From Neobacillus dielmonensis (GTDB taxonomy: Bacteria > Bacillota > Bacilli > Bacillales > Cytobacillaceae), in the NCBI RefSeq assembly GCF_000612665.1, contig NZ_HG942050.1:1-40797 (forward strand): a DNA stretch of 40,797 bases. Reading direction: 5' to 3'. Positions 7,567 to 14,466 of this stretch are shown here, piece after piece. Position 1 is the first letter of the stretch. Every line of letters begins with the position of its first letter. The notes beneath the pieces were generated by a model. It had not been told where the DNA came from and did no database searches. It was given only the letters and a program-made list of their open reading frames with translations. The translations under genes were made by a program, and so were the position numbers.

Positions 7567-8346
7567 TTAACTTGCAGATCGATGTTTATTTAAAAAGCTG
7601 CGCAATACATCATTAAAAGCTTCAGCAGCTTCCAATTTGGCAACGTGGCCAGTTTTTCTGAAAATGACAAACTCCGAGTGGCGAATTTGTTTATGCATCA
7701 TCAATTGCACCCACACTGGAATGACGGAATCATATTGGCCGCCAATGATAAGTGTAGGGACTTTTATTTTTGATAACAGACGTAGGTTATTGACCTTTAA
7801 ACAAGCTTCCATTGCCTTGAAAAAGTATTGTTGATTTGGCTGATAGTATTGATAAAAGCTTTCAATATTTTCAGGTGACCATGAATAGAGGCATACCTTT
7901 GCAGCAGTTTCTTTAATAATCTCTGCAGGTTTATTTTCTGCACGGGCTCTGCGGTATCGGACAAATAATTTTCCAAGATTTTTGGGGGCATAGTGGAAGG
8001 TGCTGACGAGCATAAGGGACCTGCACTTCTCAGGGGCATGCCTGTAAATTTCTTGTGCAACCATGCCACCCATAGATAATCCACAAATATGAGCGCTTTC
8101 AATTCCAAGCTCATTTAGAAGACCAATGACATCGTGAGCAAAGTTCTTAATCGATATTTCCCCCGGCTGATCATACTCTCCATGTCCCCTTAAATCAGGG
8201 ATAATTAAGTCATACTCATCGGCTAATTCAAATTGTTTGACCCAGCCTTCCTTTACTTCTCCTAGTCCATGAATAAACACCAGAGGCTCTCCTGAACCAA
8301 GTCGGATATAAGGAATTTCAGCACAGTTTATTGATACTTTATTCAA
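7567..8346 (-). CDS. Alpha/beta hydrolase, candidate intracellular PHA depolymerase or esterase, module 1
   Basis: An alpha/beta hydrolase of 259 residues with oxyanion HGLG (26-29), nucleophile elbow GLSMGG (Ser91), Asp206 (GGQYDS) and His234 (KTGHVAK). There is no signal peptide, so it acts in the cytoplasm. The start is set at a TTG (8346) with GGAGG 7 nt upstream; in-frame TTG (8361) and ATG (8352) codons sit on or before the ribosome site. With this start the protein aligns residue for residue with the paralogue at 25268 (MNKVSIN... against MIEAKIS...). Both paralogues lie convergent to a phaC, a conserved link that suggests a PHA-mobilising or hydroxyacyl-releasing role. Bacillus intracellular PhaZ enzymes carry a similar G-x-S-M-G-G box. 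Function is inferred. Confidence 0.75.
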   Translation of the reverse strand: MNKVSINCAEIPYIRLGSGEPLVFIHGLGEVKEGWVKQFELADEYDLIIPDLRGHGEYDQPGEISIKNFAHDVIGLLNELGIESAHICGLSMGGMVAQEIYRHAPEKCRSLMLVSTFHYAPKNLGKLFVRYRRARAENKPAEIIKETAAKVCLYSWSPENIESFYQYYQPNQQYFFKAMEACLKVNNLRLLSKIKVPTLIIGGQYDSVIPVWVQLMMHKQIRHSEFVIFRKTGHVAKLEAAEAFNDVLRSFLNKHRSAS

Positions 8347-8398
8347 CTTCATTCCTCCCAATGTATTTTTATCTAACTTTTTTCCCTAAAATTCTCCA

Positions 8399-8413
8399 GT
8401 GCAAACGTTTAAA
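8399..8413. promoter_or_regulatory. Possible cre site upstream of the module 1 hydrolase
   Basis: GTGCAAACGTTTAAA matches 13 of 15 positions of the cre consensus, and an overlapping reading on the other strand does equally well. A TATAAT for the minus strand lies at 8433-8428, so the site would fall just after the start of transcription of the hydrolase gene, a classic roadblock position for CcpA. No good -35 is visible for that promoter. Confidence 0.3.
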
Positions 8414-8503
8414 CGTACGATTAATTTATTATATAATTCATGGTGATAAAATATTACGTATAGATGTACTTTACATATACGGTCCTACATGGGTACTTCT
8501 TGG

Positions 8504-8571
8504 ACATGACATCTATCATGTTTTGAACATGACATGTATGACTGCCGCTTGTAATTCTTTTTCATTATAAT
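8504..8571 (+). promoter_or_regulatory. DesR operator and promoter of the desaturase gene
   Basis: ACATGACAT occurs twice, at 8504-8512 and 8527-8535 (23-nt period). A palindrome TCATGTT-ttg-AACATGA spans 8516-8532. Downstream is a perfect -10 TATAAT (8566-8571), but the -35 position holds only TGCCGC (8543-8548). This is what an activator-dependent promoter looks like. In B. subtilis, phosphorylated DesR binds repeats just upstream of the des -35 at low temperature. The repeats are seen; DesR binding is inferred from the linked des-desK-desR genes. Confidence 0.6.
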
Positions 8572-8602
8572 TTGGATATCTAATAATGAAGGAGAATCAA
8601 AA

Positions 8603-9613
8603 ATGAGCAAAGAAACTGTTAAATCGTTGCGAAAACAGGTGGCTCCATATGAAAAGTCAAATACAAGAGAGAGCATTTGGCAAATCATCAATACCCTCCT
8701 GCCTTTTTTTCTGTTATGGGCACTAAGTTACATGAGTTTGCCATTTTCTTATGCTCTGACATTAGTATTCGCAGTCGCAGCAGCTGGTTTTTTAGTACGG
8801 ACATTTATCATTTTTCATGACTGCTGTCATCACTCATTTTTTAAAAATCGCACGGCCAATAAAATTCTTGGGACCATCACGGGCATCTTAACCTTGTTTC
8901 CTTACAGTCAGTGGCAACATGATCATTCTGTTCACCATGCGACAAGCAGTAATCTGGATAAACGGGGGACCGGGGATATATGGATGCTGACAGTCGAGGA
9001 ATATATATCTGCACCAATTTGGAAAAAAATACAGTATCGTCTCTATAGAAACCCATTTGTTATGTTTGTGTTAGGACCGATCTATGTTTTTGTCATAAAA
9101 AACCGCTTTAACCGTAAGGGTGCACGGATGAAAGAGCGTTTTAATACGTATCTTACAAATGTTGGGATTGTTGGAATGGCAGGCATTCTTTGTTGGTTGA
9201 TCGGATGGGAATCCTTCCTTTTGGTAGAGTTTCCAATCTTCTTAATTGCTGGTTCAGCAGGAATTTGGTTGTTTTACATCCAGCATACATTTGAAGATTC
9301 CTATTTTGAGGGAGATCCTCAGTGGGAATATGTACGTGCAGCTGTAGAAGGAAGCTCGTATTATAAGCTGCCAAAATTGCTTCAATGGATGACCGGGAAT
9401 ATTGGTTACCATCATGTTCATCATTTAAGTCCAAGAGTGCCGAATTATAAGCTTGAAGAAGTTCATAACCAGACTCCAGACTTACAAAATGTCCCAACGA
9501 TTACATTGACAACAAGTTTGTCCTCGATAAAGTTTCATCTTTGGGACGAGCATAACAAACGGTTTATTGGGTTTAAGGAAGCAAAATTTTTAGGTAAAAT
9601 AAAGAGTGTTTAA
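8603..9613 (+). CDS. des: Membrane fatty acid desaturase (Des-type acyl-lipid desaturase)
   Basis: An integral-membrane, di-iron acyl-lipid desaturase of 336 residues. The three histidine boxes are HDCCHH (72-77), HDHSVHH (106-112) and HHVHH (270-274), separated by hydrophobic segments (about 30-70, 155-167, 185-228). B. subtilis Des introduces double bonds into existing phospholipid acyl chains after cold shock to restore membrane fluidity. It starts at an ATG behind AAGGAG. The kinase and regulator genes that follow, and the repeated operator upstream, reproduce the des-desK-desR locus, which makes the call secure. Regiospecificity (delta-5 in B. subtilis) cannot be told from the sequence. 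Confidence 0.92.
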   Translation: MSKETVKSLRKQVAPYEKSNTRESIWQIINTLLPFFLLWALSYMSLPFSYALTLVFAVAAAGFLVRTFIIFHDCCHHSFFKNRTANKILGTITGILTLFPYSQWQHDHSVHHATSSNLDKRGTGDIWMLTVEEYISAPIWKKIQYRLYRNPFVMFVLGPIYVFVIKNRFNRKGARMKERFNTYLTNVGIVGMAGILCWLIGWESFLLVEFPIFLIAGSAGIWLFYIQHTFEDSYFEGDPQWEYVRAAVEGSSYYKLPKLLQWMTGNIGYHHVHHLSPRVPNYKLEEVHNQTPDLQNVPTITLTTSLSSIKFHLWDEHNKRFIGFKEAKFLGKIKSV

Positions 9614-9680
9614 AGGGAAATTTACTTATCTTTTTGATAAGGTAGAGAAAAAGGAATAGATGATCCAAAAGGAGCCGTTC

Positions 9681-10820
9681 ATGATTAAAAAGTATATGAC
9701 ATTTCAGAAAAGCAATGGGATAGCGCCTTATATTTGGACGATTCTTTGTATACTGCCTTTTTACTTTATTTTTCAAGCTCCTACAACGACCCAAATTGTT
9801 GTGGGACTCTTATTAACTTTATCATTCTTTATCCTTTATCGAATCGCGTTTATTTCAAAAGGATGGCTAGTATACGTTTGGACGTTAATCCTGATTGCAA
9901 TATCGATTACGGCAACCAGTTTATTCAGTTACGTGTATTTTGCTTTTTTCCTTGCTTACTTTCTTGGGAATATTAAAGACAGGATTCCTTTTTTAACCTT
10001 ATATTTTATTCACTTGCTCAGTACCTCAGTTTCAATTAATTATAGTATTGTGATGCAGGAAAAGTTGTTTTTGCAGCAGTTGCCATTTGTTATTATTGTT
10101 TGGATTAGCGTCATCTTACTTCCATTTTCCATCCATAATAGGAAGGAAAGAGACCAACTAGAGGAAAAGCTGGAGGATGCCAATAAGCGCATAGCTGAAT
10201 TGGTAAAGTTAGAAGAGAGACAGCGAATTGCCCGCGACCTACATGATACACTCGGCCAGAAACTTTCTATGATTGGTTTAAAATCTGATTTAGCTAGAAA
10301 GTTAATCACAAAGGATCCTGAACAGGCAAAAAATGAATTAAAAGAGGTTCAACAAACTGCCCGGTCAGCATTAAGTGAGGTCAGAAAAATGGTATCTTCC
10401 ATGCGCGGAATCCGGGTTAAAGAAGAGATTCACCGCATAAAGGAACTTTTAAACGCAGCCCAAATTAATTTGGAAATAAAAGGAGACTTGACTTTGTCGA
10501 ATGTTTCATTGTTTGCCGAAAATATCTTAAGCATGTGTTTAAAAGAGGCAGTTAATAATGTGGTAAAGCACAGCGGAGCAAGTAGTTGTTTGATTTCCAT
10601 TGAACAGTCCGAGGAGAGGATAGAGCTTATCATCCGGGATAATGGCCGTTTTAAGGGGTCTGAAAAGCAGTTGGCAGAGGGGCATGGATTGATTGGAATG
10701 AAGGAACGGCTGGAATTTATTAATGGCAGTTTAGATGTGAACACATCTAAAGGAACTGCTCTTATTATCAAAGTTCCGAAAGTTTTAAAGCCCCTCCATA
10801 ATCAGGAGGTTACAGGATGA
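9681..10820 (+). CDS. desK: Thermosensor histidine kinase DesK
   Basis: A membrane histidine kinase of 379 residues. About five hydrophobic segments (roughly 15-150) form the thermosensing part. A linker coiled coil (about 154-180) follows, then the HisKA_3 dimerisation motif ERQRIARDLHDTLGQ with the phosphorylated His at position 188, the same number as in B. subtilis DesK. A C-terminal HATPase domain has an N box (EAVNNVVKHS) and GHGLIGMKER. The start is the ATG at 9681 with AAAGGAG 6 nt upstream; an in-frame ATG at 9660 lacks a site, and only the 9681 start gives His188. It lies 67 nt after des and its stop overlaps the desR start (ATGA), so kinase and regulator are coupled. Confidence 0.92.
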   Translation: MIKKYMTFQKSNGIAPYIWTILCILPFYFIFQAPTTTQIVVGLLLTLSFFILYRIAFISKGWLVYVWTLILIAISITATSLFSYVYFAFFLAYFLGNIKDRIPFLTLYFIHLLSTSVSINYSIVMQEKLFLQQLPFVIIVWISVILLPFSIHNRKERDQLEEKLEDANKRIAELVKLEERQRIARDLHDTLGQKLSMIGLKSDLARKLITKDPEQAKNELKEVQQTARSALSEVRKMVSSMRGIRVKEEIHRIKELLNAAQINLEIKGDLTLSNVSLFAENILSMCLKEAVNNVVKHSGASSCLISIEQSEERIELIIRDNGRFKGSEKQLAEGHGLIGMKERLEFINGSLDVNTSKGTALIIKVPKVLKPLHNQEVTG

Positions 10821-11416
10821 TTAGAATCGTAATTGCGGAGGATCAGAAAATGCTGTTAGGAGCTTTCGGGTCATTGCTTAATTTGGAAGATGATATGGAA
10901 GTTGTCGGGAAGGCGGAAAACGGGGAACAAGCTGTTGCTTTAGTGAAAAAATATCATCCAGATGTATGCATTATGGATATTGAGATGCCTGGCAAAAGCG
11001 GACTTGAGGCTGCGGAAGAACTGAAGGAAGATGGCTGTAAAGTGATTATTTTAACAACATTTGCTAGGTCTGGTTATTTTCAGCGGGCGGTAAAGGCCGG
11101 CGTAAGTGGCTATTTGCTAAAGGACAGTCCAAGTGAAGAGTTGGCTTCCGCGATCAGGAGCGTTATGGCGGGGAGGAGAATGTATGCGCCTGAATTAATG
11201 GATGATGTTTATGCAGAGGAAAATCCCCTTACCGATCGTGAAAAAGAAGTTTTAGAACTTGTAGCTGATGGAAAAAACACCAAGGAAATTGCTGACGAGC
11301 TAAAAATAAAAGCTGGTACTGTTCGTAATTATATATCCATTATCCTTGATAAATTAGAAGTAAAGAATAGAATTGAAGCAATAACACATTCAAAAGAAAA
11401 AGGCTGGTTTAAGTAG
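10817..11416 (+). CDS. desR: Response regulator DesR (NarL/LuxR type)
   Basis: A 199-residue response regulator. The receiver domain has the acidic pair Glu8-Asp9, the phospho-acceptor Asp54 (CIMDIEMPG), the Thr of LTTF and the Lys of LLKDS. The C-terminal LuxR-type helix-turn-helix is LTDREKEVLELVADGKNTK plus KAGTVRNYIS. Asp54 is the known acceptor in B. subtilis DesR. In that system DesK phosphorylates DesR in the cold and DesR~P activates des. The start ATG overlaps the desK stop, with CAGGAGG in front. A terminator hairpin follows. Confidence 0.92.
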   Translation: MIRIVIAEDQKMLLGAFGSLLNLEDDMEVVGKAENGEQAVALVKKYHPDVCIMDIEMPGKSGLEAAEELKEDGCKVIILTTFARSGYFQRAVKAGVSGYLLKDSPSEELASAIRSVMAGRRMYAPELMDDVYAEENPLTDREKEVLELVADGKNTKEIADELKIKAGTVRNYISIILDKLEVKNRIEAITHSKEKGWFK

Positions 11417-11427
11417 TGGTTGAACCG

Positions 11428-11470
11428 AGACGGAGCAGACAAAAACCTGGATATGCTGCTCCGTCTTTCT
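11428..11470 (+). terminator. Terminator of the des-desK-desR operon
   Basis: Eleven-base perfect arms AGACGGAGCAG (11428-11438) and CTGCTCCGTCT (11456-11466) with a 17-nt loop, followed by TTCTTTT. It sits 11 nt after the desR stop and just before the end of a convergent gene. Confidence 0.8.
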
Positions 11471-11477
11471 TTTGAAT

Positions 11478-12320
11478 TTAACAAAGTTTTACTGGGCTAA
11501 TAAAACTTTTTATATATTGATAAACCTCCATGGGACGTTCTTCGGGTAATGCATGTCCAGTTTCTTTTATCACAATGAGTTCGGAATTAACCAAGTCTTT
11601 GTTCAGTTTCTCTCCCACCTCAAGCGGCATAGATTTATCATGGTCCCCCCAAATTAGCAGGCAAGGGGTTTTTATTTGTTTAAGAACTTCTGGAGGTAAA
11701 TCCCCTTCACGATCACGAATCATCCTGGTTAGAGCCACAAAAATTTCATCCTGAAGGAAAGGTTGGAGATAGCCATTTATCATTTCTTCGTCGATAAGGG
11801 AGTGGTTATAAAGGGCTCCTTGCAGATTCTTTTTCACTCCCGTCCTGGCGAACCAGTACTTTACAAACCGATGAAAGAATGGCAGATAGCTTGTTAGAAC
11901 AAGAGGCAGCTTGGCCCGTTTTAAGTACGCCGAGCTGCAAAGCAGGATTGCTTTATCAGCCAGTTCTTGACGCAAATGCAGGATATTAAGGACGATTTGT
12001 CCTCCCATTGAATGACCAATAAATGTAATTTTTTTCAATCCAAACGATTCAATTAGCTGAATCACTGTGTTAGCTAAATTTTTGTATGAATACACATACC
12101 GGTTACACTTCGCACTTTTTCCAAAAGGGGGAAGGTCAACTGACAATACCTGATACTCCCTTCTTAATAATGAGATTAAGTGTCGGTACGTAAATGTGGA
12201 AGAAAGAAAACCATGCAATAAAACGAAGGTTTGGTCAGTGGCCGAATTTGGGTAGAATTCATAATAAACCTCGATATTATTAATAGTCTTATGACCAGAT
12301 AATACGTCGTCTTCCATCAA
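11478..12320 (-). CDS. Alpha/beta hydrolase, substrate unknown
   Basis: An alpha/beta hydrolase of 280 residues, distinct from the two PHA-linked hydrolases. It has HGF oxyanion loop (36-38), the elbow GHSMGG with Ser104, a lid segment rich in aromatic and basic residues (about 135-165), the acid in WGDHDKSMP and the His in KETGHALPEE. There is no signal peptide. The start is an ATG with AGGAGG a few bases upstream on the minus strand. It resembles the broad esterase/lipase group that includes many annotated carboxylesterases and lysophospholipases. Its position after the desaturase operon hints at lipid metabolism, but only weakly. Confidence 0.8.
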   Translation of the reverse strand: MMEDDVLSGHKTINNIEVYYEFYPNSATDQTFVLLHGFLSSTFTYRHLISLLRREYQVLSVDLPPFGKSAKCNRYVYSYKNLANTVIQLIESFGLKKITFIGHSMGGQIVLNILHLRQELADKAILLCSSAYLKRAKLPLVLTSYLPFFHRFVKYWFARTGVKKNLQGALYNHSLIDEEMINGYLQPFLQDEIFVALTRMIRDREGDLPPEVLKQIKTPCLLIWGDHDKSMPLEVGEKLNKDLVNSELIVIKETGHALPEERPMEVYQYIKSFISPVKLC

Positions 12321-12470
12321 TCCTTCCTCCTAAAAATGAAATAATTAGCAGATGTTTTTAATGTTCCCCGAAAATCTCAGCATACGCACGTAAATTTATA
12401 TGAGTAAAACGGAAATATAAACAATTTTTAAGATTATCTTTTAATATTCTCTTTTTTTGAAATAAAGTGT

Positions 12471-12499
12471 TTGAATTTTTAGAAAATAAACTGTATAAT
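12471..12499 (+). promoter_or_regulatory. SigA-type promoter of the IDEAL-domain gene
   Basis: TTGAAT (12471-12476), a 17-nt spacer, then a perfect TATAAT (12494-12499). The ATG lies 28 nt after the -10, with CAAGGAG between. Start of transcription would be near 12506, which leaves a very short leader. Confidence 0.65.
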
Positions 12500-12526
12500 G
12501 GTAAAAAGCTCAAGGAGTTGATTTCC

Positions 12527-12721
12527 ATGGATAAGAAATTACTTAATTCACCACAACATTCGGATGAAGGCACTGATTCATTTGTAGCCGAGATGTTTCT
12601 TAAAAATGTCCTGCTTGAATTCAAAAGAGAGAAAATCCGCAAGGAAATCGACCAAACGTTACAAGAGGGAAATAAAGAATTATTTCTCAAACTAACAGAA
12701 GAATTAAAGAAAATTTGTTAA
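12527..12721 (+). CDS. Small IDEAL-domain protein, 64 aa
   Basis: A small acidic and basic helical protein. The segment from VAEMFLKNVL to KEIDQTLQEG followed by NKELFLKLTEEL matches the IDEAL domain, named for the I-D-x-A-L pattern (here IDQTL). That domain is common in small Bacillus proteins of poorly known role and at the C-terminus of some regulators. The start is the ATG at 12527 behind AAGGAG; an upstream in-frame ATG at 12467 overlaps the promoter and has no site. It stands alone with its own promoter and a hairpin after it. Confidence 0.72.
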   Translation: MDKKLLNSPQHSDEGTDSFVAEMFLKNVLLEFKREKIRKEIDQTLQEGNKELFLKLTEELKKIC

Positions 12722-12750
12722 CTCACTTCCATAATGAATGAAACTACAAA

Positions 12751-12780
12751 GAAGCCCTGTCCGGAAAGGACAGGGCTTCT
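12751..12780 (+). terminator. Hairpin after the IDEAL-domain gene
   Basis: Perfect 12-base arms GAAGCCCTGTCC (12751-12762) and GGACAGGGCTTC (12768-12779) with a GGAAA loop. The downstream T run is poor (TTGG), so termination may be incomplete; an RNA-stabilising hairpin is the alternative. Confidence 0.6.
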
Positions 12781-12847
12781 TGGCCTGTAAGGGAAAAGGA
12801 AGATTTTCATCATTACTGGACATGCTATCGAATAGGAGAGATGATGC

Positions 12848-13624
12848 ATGCGTGATGTGATTATAAAGGAATTATACAAACTAGAGGAACAGTATGATGT
12901 AAAAATATGCTATGCGGTTGAATCCGGGAGCAGAGCATGGGGTTATCCTTCAAGGGATAGTGATTACGATGTAAGGTTTATTTATGTGCATCAGCCGGAT
13001 TGGTATTTATCAATAGAGGAGAAAAAAAGAGGGGTAATCGAACAAAAAATTCATGATTCTCTTGACCTCAGTGGTTGGGAATTGCGTAAGGCATTAAGAT
13101 TGTTTAATAAATCCAATCCCTCTATTATGGAATGGCTGAACTCTACAAATGTATACCTGGAATCATATTTAGTAGTTAAAATGAAGGACTTGCAGCCGAA
13201 GCTGTTTTCACCTTGTACCTCCATACACCACTATCTAAGTATGGCCATAAGCAATTTTCAAAAGGTGGGCCAATCGGAACTGGTGAAACTCAAAACCTAC
13301 TTAAATGTTCTTCGTCCCATTATGGCAGGGAAATGGGCAGCCACTTACCAATCTGCTCCTCCACAAAGCTTTCAGAAGTTAGTGGAACATCTCATTGAAC
13401 ATGAGCAGGTGAAGAAGGAAATCCAATTATTGCTTAAAAAGAAAAGTGATGGGTACAAAACAATGAATAAGCTCGAAATACCCACTATATCTGAATTTAT
13501 TCCTACCGCTATTAGCGAATTAGAGAAAAACATCGAAACTATGGACAAGGCGACAAGACCATATGACTATACCCCGGAACTCAATAAATTGTTTAGGAAT
13601 GTACTTCAAGAAATATGGTCGTAG
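12848..13624 (+). CDS. Predicted nucleotidyltransferase of the YcgL/RlaP family
   Basis: A 258-residue member of the DNA polymerase beta-like nucleotidyltransferase superfamily (COG3541, B. subtilis YcgL). The active-site pattern is visible near the N-terminus: ESGSRAWGYPSRDSDYDVRF, with GS at 26-27 and the metal-binding acids of SDYDVR near 37-40. Downstream residues (WELRKALRLFNKSNPSIMEW) are typical of this family. In some bacteria such proteins sit in RNA-repair loci; no RNA ligase partner is seen here. The reaction and substrate are unknown. The start ATG follows GGAGAGATG. A weak imperfect hairpin with T run follows at about 13724-13760. Confidence 0.8.
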   Translation: MRDVIIKELYKLEEQYDVKICYAVESGSRAWGYPSRDSDYDVRFIYVHQPDWYLSIEEKKRGVIEQKIHDSLDLSGWELRKALRLFNKSNPSIMEWLNSTNVYLESYLVVKMKDLQPKLFSPCTSIHHYLSMAISNFQKVGQSELVKLKTYLNVLRPIMAGKWAATYQSAPPQSFQKLVEHLIEHEQVKKEIQLLLKKKSDGYKTMNKLEIPTISEFIPTAISELEKNIETMDKATRPYDYTPELNKLFRNVLQEIWS

Positions 13625-13786
13625 TTTCTATTTGGGATGAAACACTTTTACGGTTGGAGTTACACTCCTATAATTTCACAGATGAATATCTTCTATAATG
13701 GCATGCTTTAACATATACCTGTAAGGAAGAGGCTGACCCCTTATTAGAGTCATCCTTTTTTACATCTAGAGGGAGAGAGGGAAGCT

Positions 13787-14236
13787 ATGCCAAGCGGGAT
13801 ACATCAAGTTGAGATTAACGTACCTATAAATGTCATTTGGGAATTCGTCAAGGATATGGATAATTGGGCCCCACTGGTACCAAATTATGTATCACACGAA
13901 AAATTAACAGAACGAACATCAACATGGGAATTTAAAAGCGATATTGGAATTATAAAAAAGAAAATAAGTTTATTGATTGATATAATAGAGTGGCTGGAAC
14001 CTACCAAAGTTTGTTTTACGTTAAAGGGCCAAAAAGATAAATATTCCGGAGAAGGCTATTTTGAGGCTAAAGCTATAAATCACAAAAAAACAAAACTAAC
14101 TGGATATTTAGAAGTTAATGTTAATGGAAAGTTAAGCTCAGCTGTAAATTCCAAACTAGAGTCGGTTTTGCCGGAAGCAGTGGAAGAAATGGCAAATGCC
14201 ATTTCTTCCAAACTGGTTGAATTAATTAGTAAATAA
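13787..14236 (+). CDS. SRPBCC/CoxG-like protein
   Basis: A 149-residue START-like protein. IHQVEINVPINVIWEFVKDM at the N-terminus, WAPLVPNY and a long C-terminal amphipathic helix (VLPEAVEEMANAISSKL) give the helix-grip layout of SRPBCC proteins. The nearest known subgroup is CoxG/polyketide-cyclase-like. These bind hydrophobic ligands; none is implied here, and no CO dehydrogenase genes are near. The start ATG follows AGGGAGAGAGG. Its last part contains a perfect 14-base inverted repeat in the DNA, and a structured terminator follows. Confidence 0.72.
   Translation: MPSGIHQVEINVPINVIWEFVKDMDNWAPLVPNYVSHEKLTERTSTWEFKSDIGIIKKKISLLIDIIEWLEPTKVCFTLKGQKDKYSGEGYFEAKAINHKKTKLTGYLEVNVNGKLSSAVNSKLESVLPEAVEEMANAISSKLVELISK
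14181..14210. repeat. Perfect 14-bp inverted repeat inside the SRPBCC coding region
   Basis: Arms 14181-14194 (TGGAAGAAATGGCA) and 14197-14210 (TGCCATTTCTTCCA) with a 2-nt centre, lying 26 nt before the stop codon. It encodes the EEMANAISSK helix. No T run follows, so it is not a terminator. It could form an mRNA hairpin or a cruciform, or bind a dimeric regulator. Confidence 0.7.
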
Positions 14237-14245
14237 CGTTTGACT

Positions 14246-14309
14246 AAACGAGGATGGCTCAACAGGTGTCGAATCTGACTCCTGATGAACCATCTTCGTT
14301 TTATTGTTT
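14246..14309 (+). terminator. Structured terminator after the SRPBCC gene
   Basis: Outer arms AAACGAGGATGG (14246-14257) and CCATCTTCGTTT (14290-14301, one mismatch). An inner stem of CAGGTGTC against GACTCCTG lies within. The outer stem runs into TTTTATTGTTTT. It begins 10 nt after the stop codon. Confidence 0.7.
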
Positions 14310-14310
14310 T

Positions 14311-14363
14311 GGCTCGGTTAAATTTGGCTGTTGATTTCCGAACCAGTCGCGTTTAACAGAGCC
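14311..14363 (+). repeat. MITE-like repeat, copy A
   Basis: The ends are inverted repeats: GGCTCGGTTAAA at 14311-14322 and, reversed, GGCTCTGTTAAA from 14363 back. The left part (to 14340) includes the core GGCTGTTGATTTCCG. The same ends and core recur in copy B (35173-35264), with a different centre, and the core recurs at the right edge of the window (40777). At 53 bp with no coding capacity it looks like a small, internally deleted mobile repeat. Confidence 0.6.
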
Positions 14364-14466
14364 TTTGTCTTAATATACTCCCCAAAAAATTAAGAAAAAG
14401 TTAAGCTTTGGCTGATAGGGTATAGTAAAATCACTATCCATAAATAGTAAGCGGGAGGCAAGGATC

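Noticed and set aside
8331..8570. 79-codon plus-strand open frame between the hydrolase and des
   Set aside because: It overlaps the des operator and the start of the hydrolase, has no ribosome site and gives an unlikely protein.
12514..12526. GTTGATTTCC in the leader of the IDEAL-domain gene, resembling the MITE core
   Set aside because: Only ten bases match and no ends of the element are nearby; treated as coincidence.
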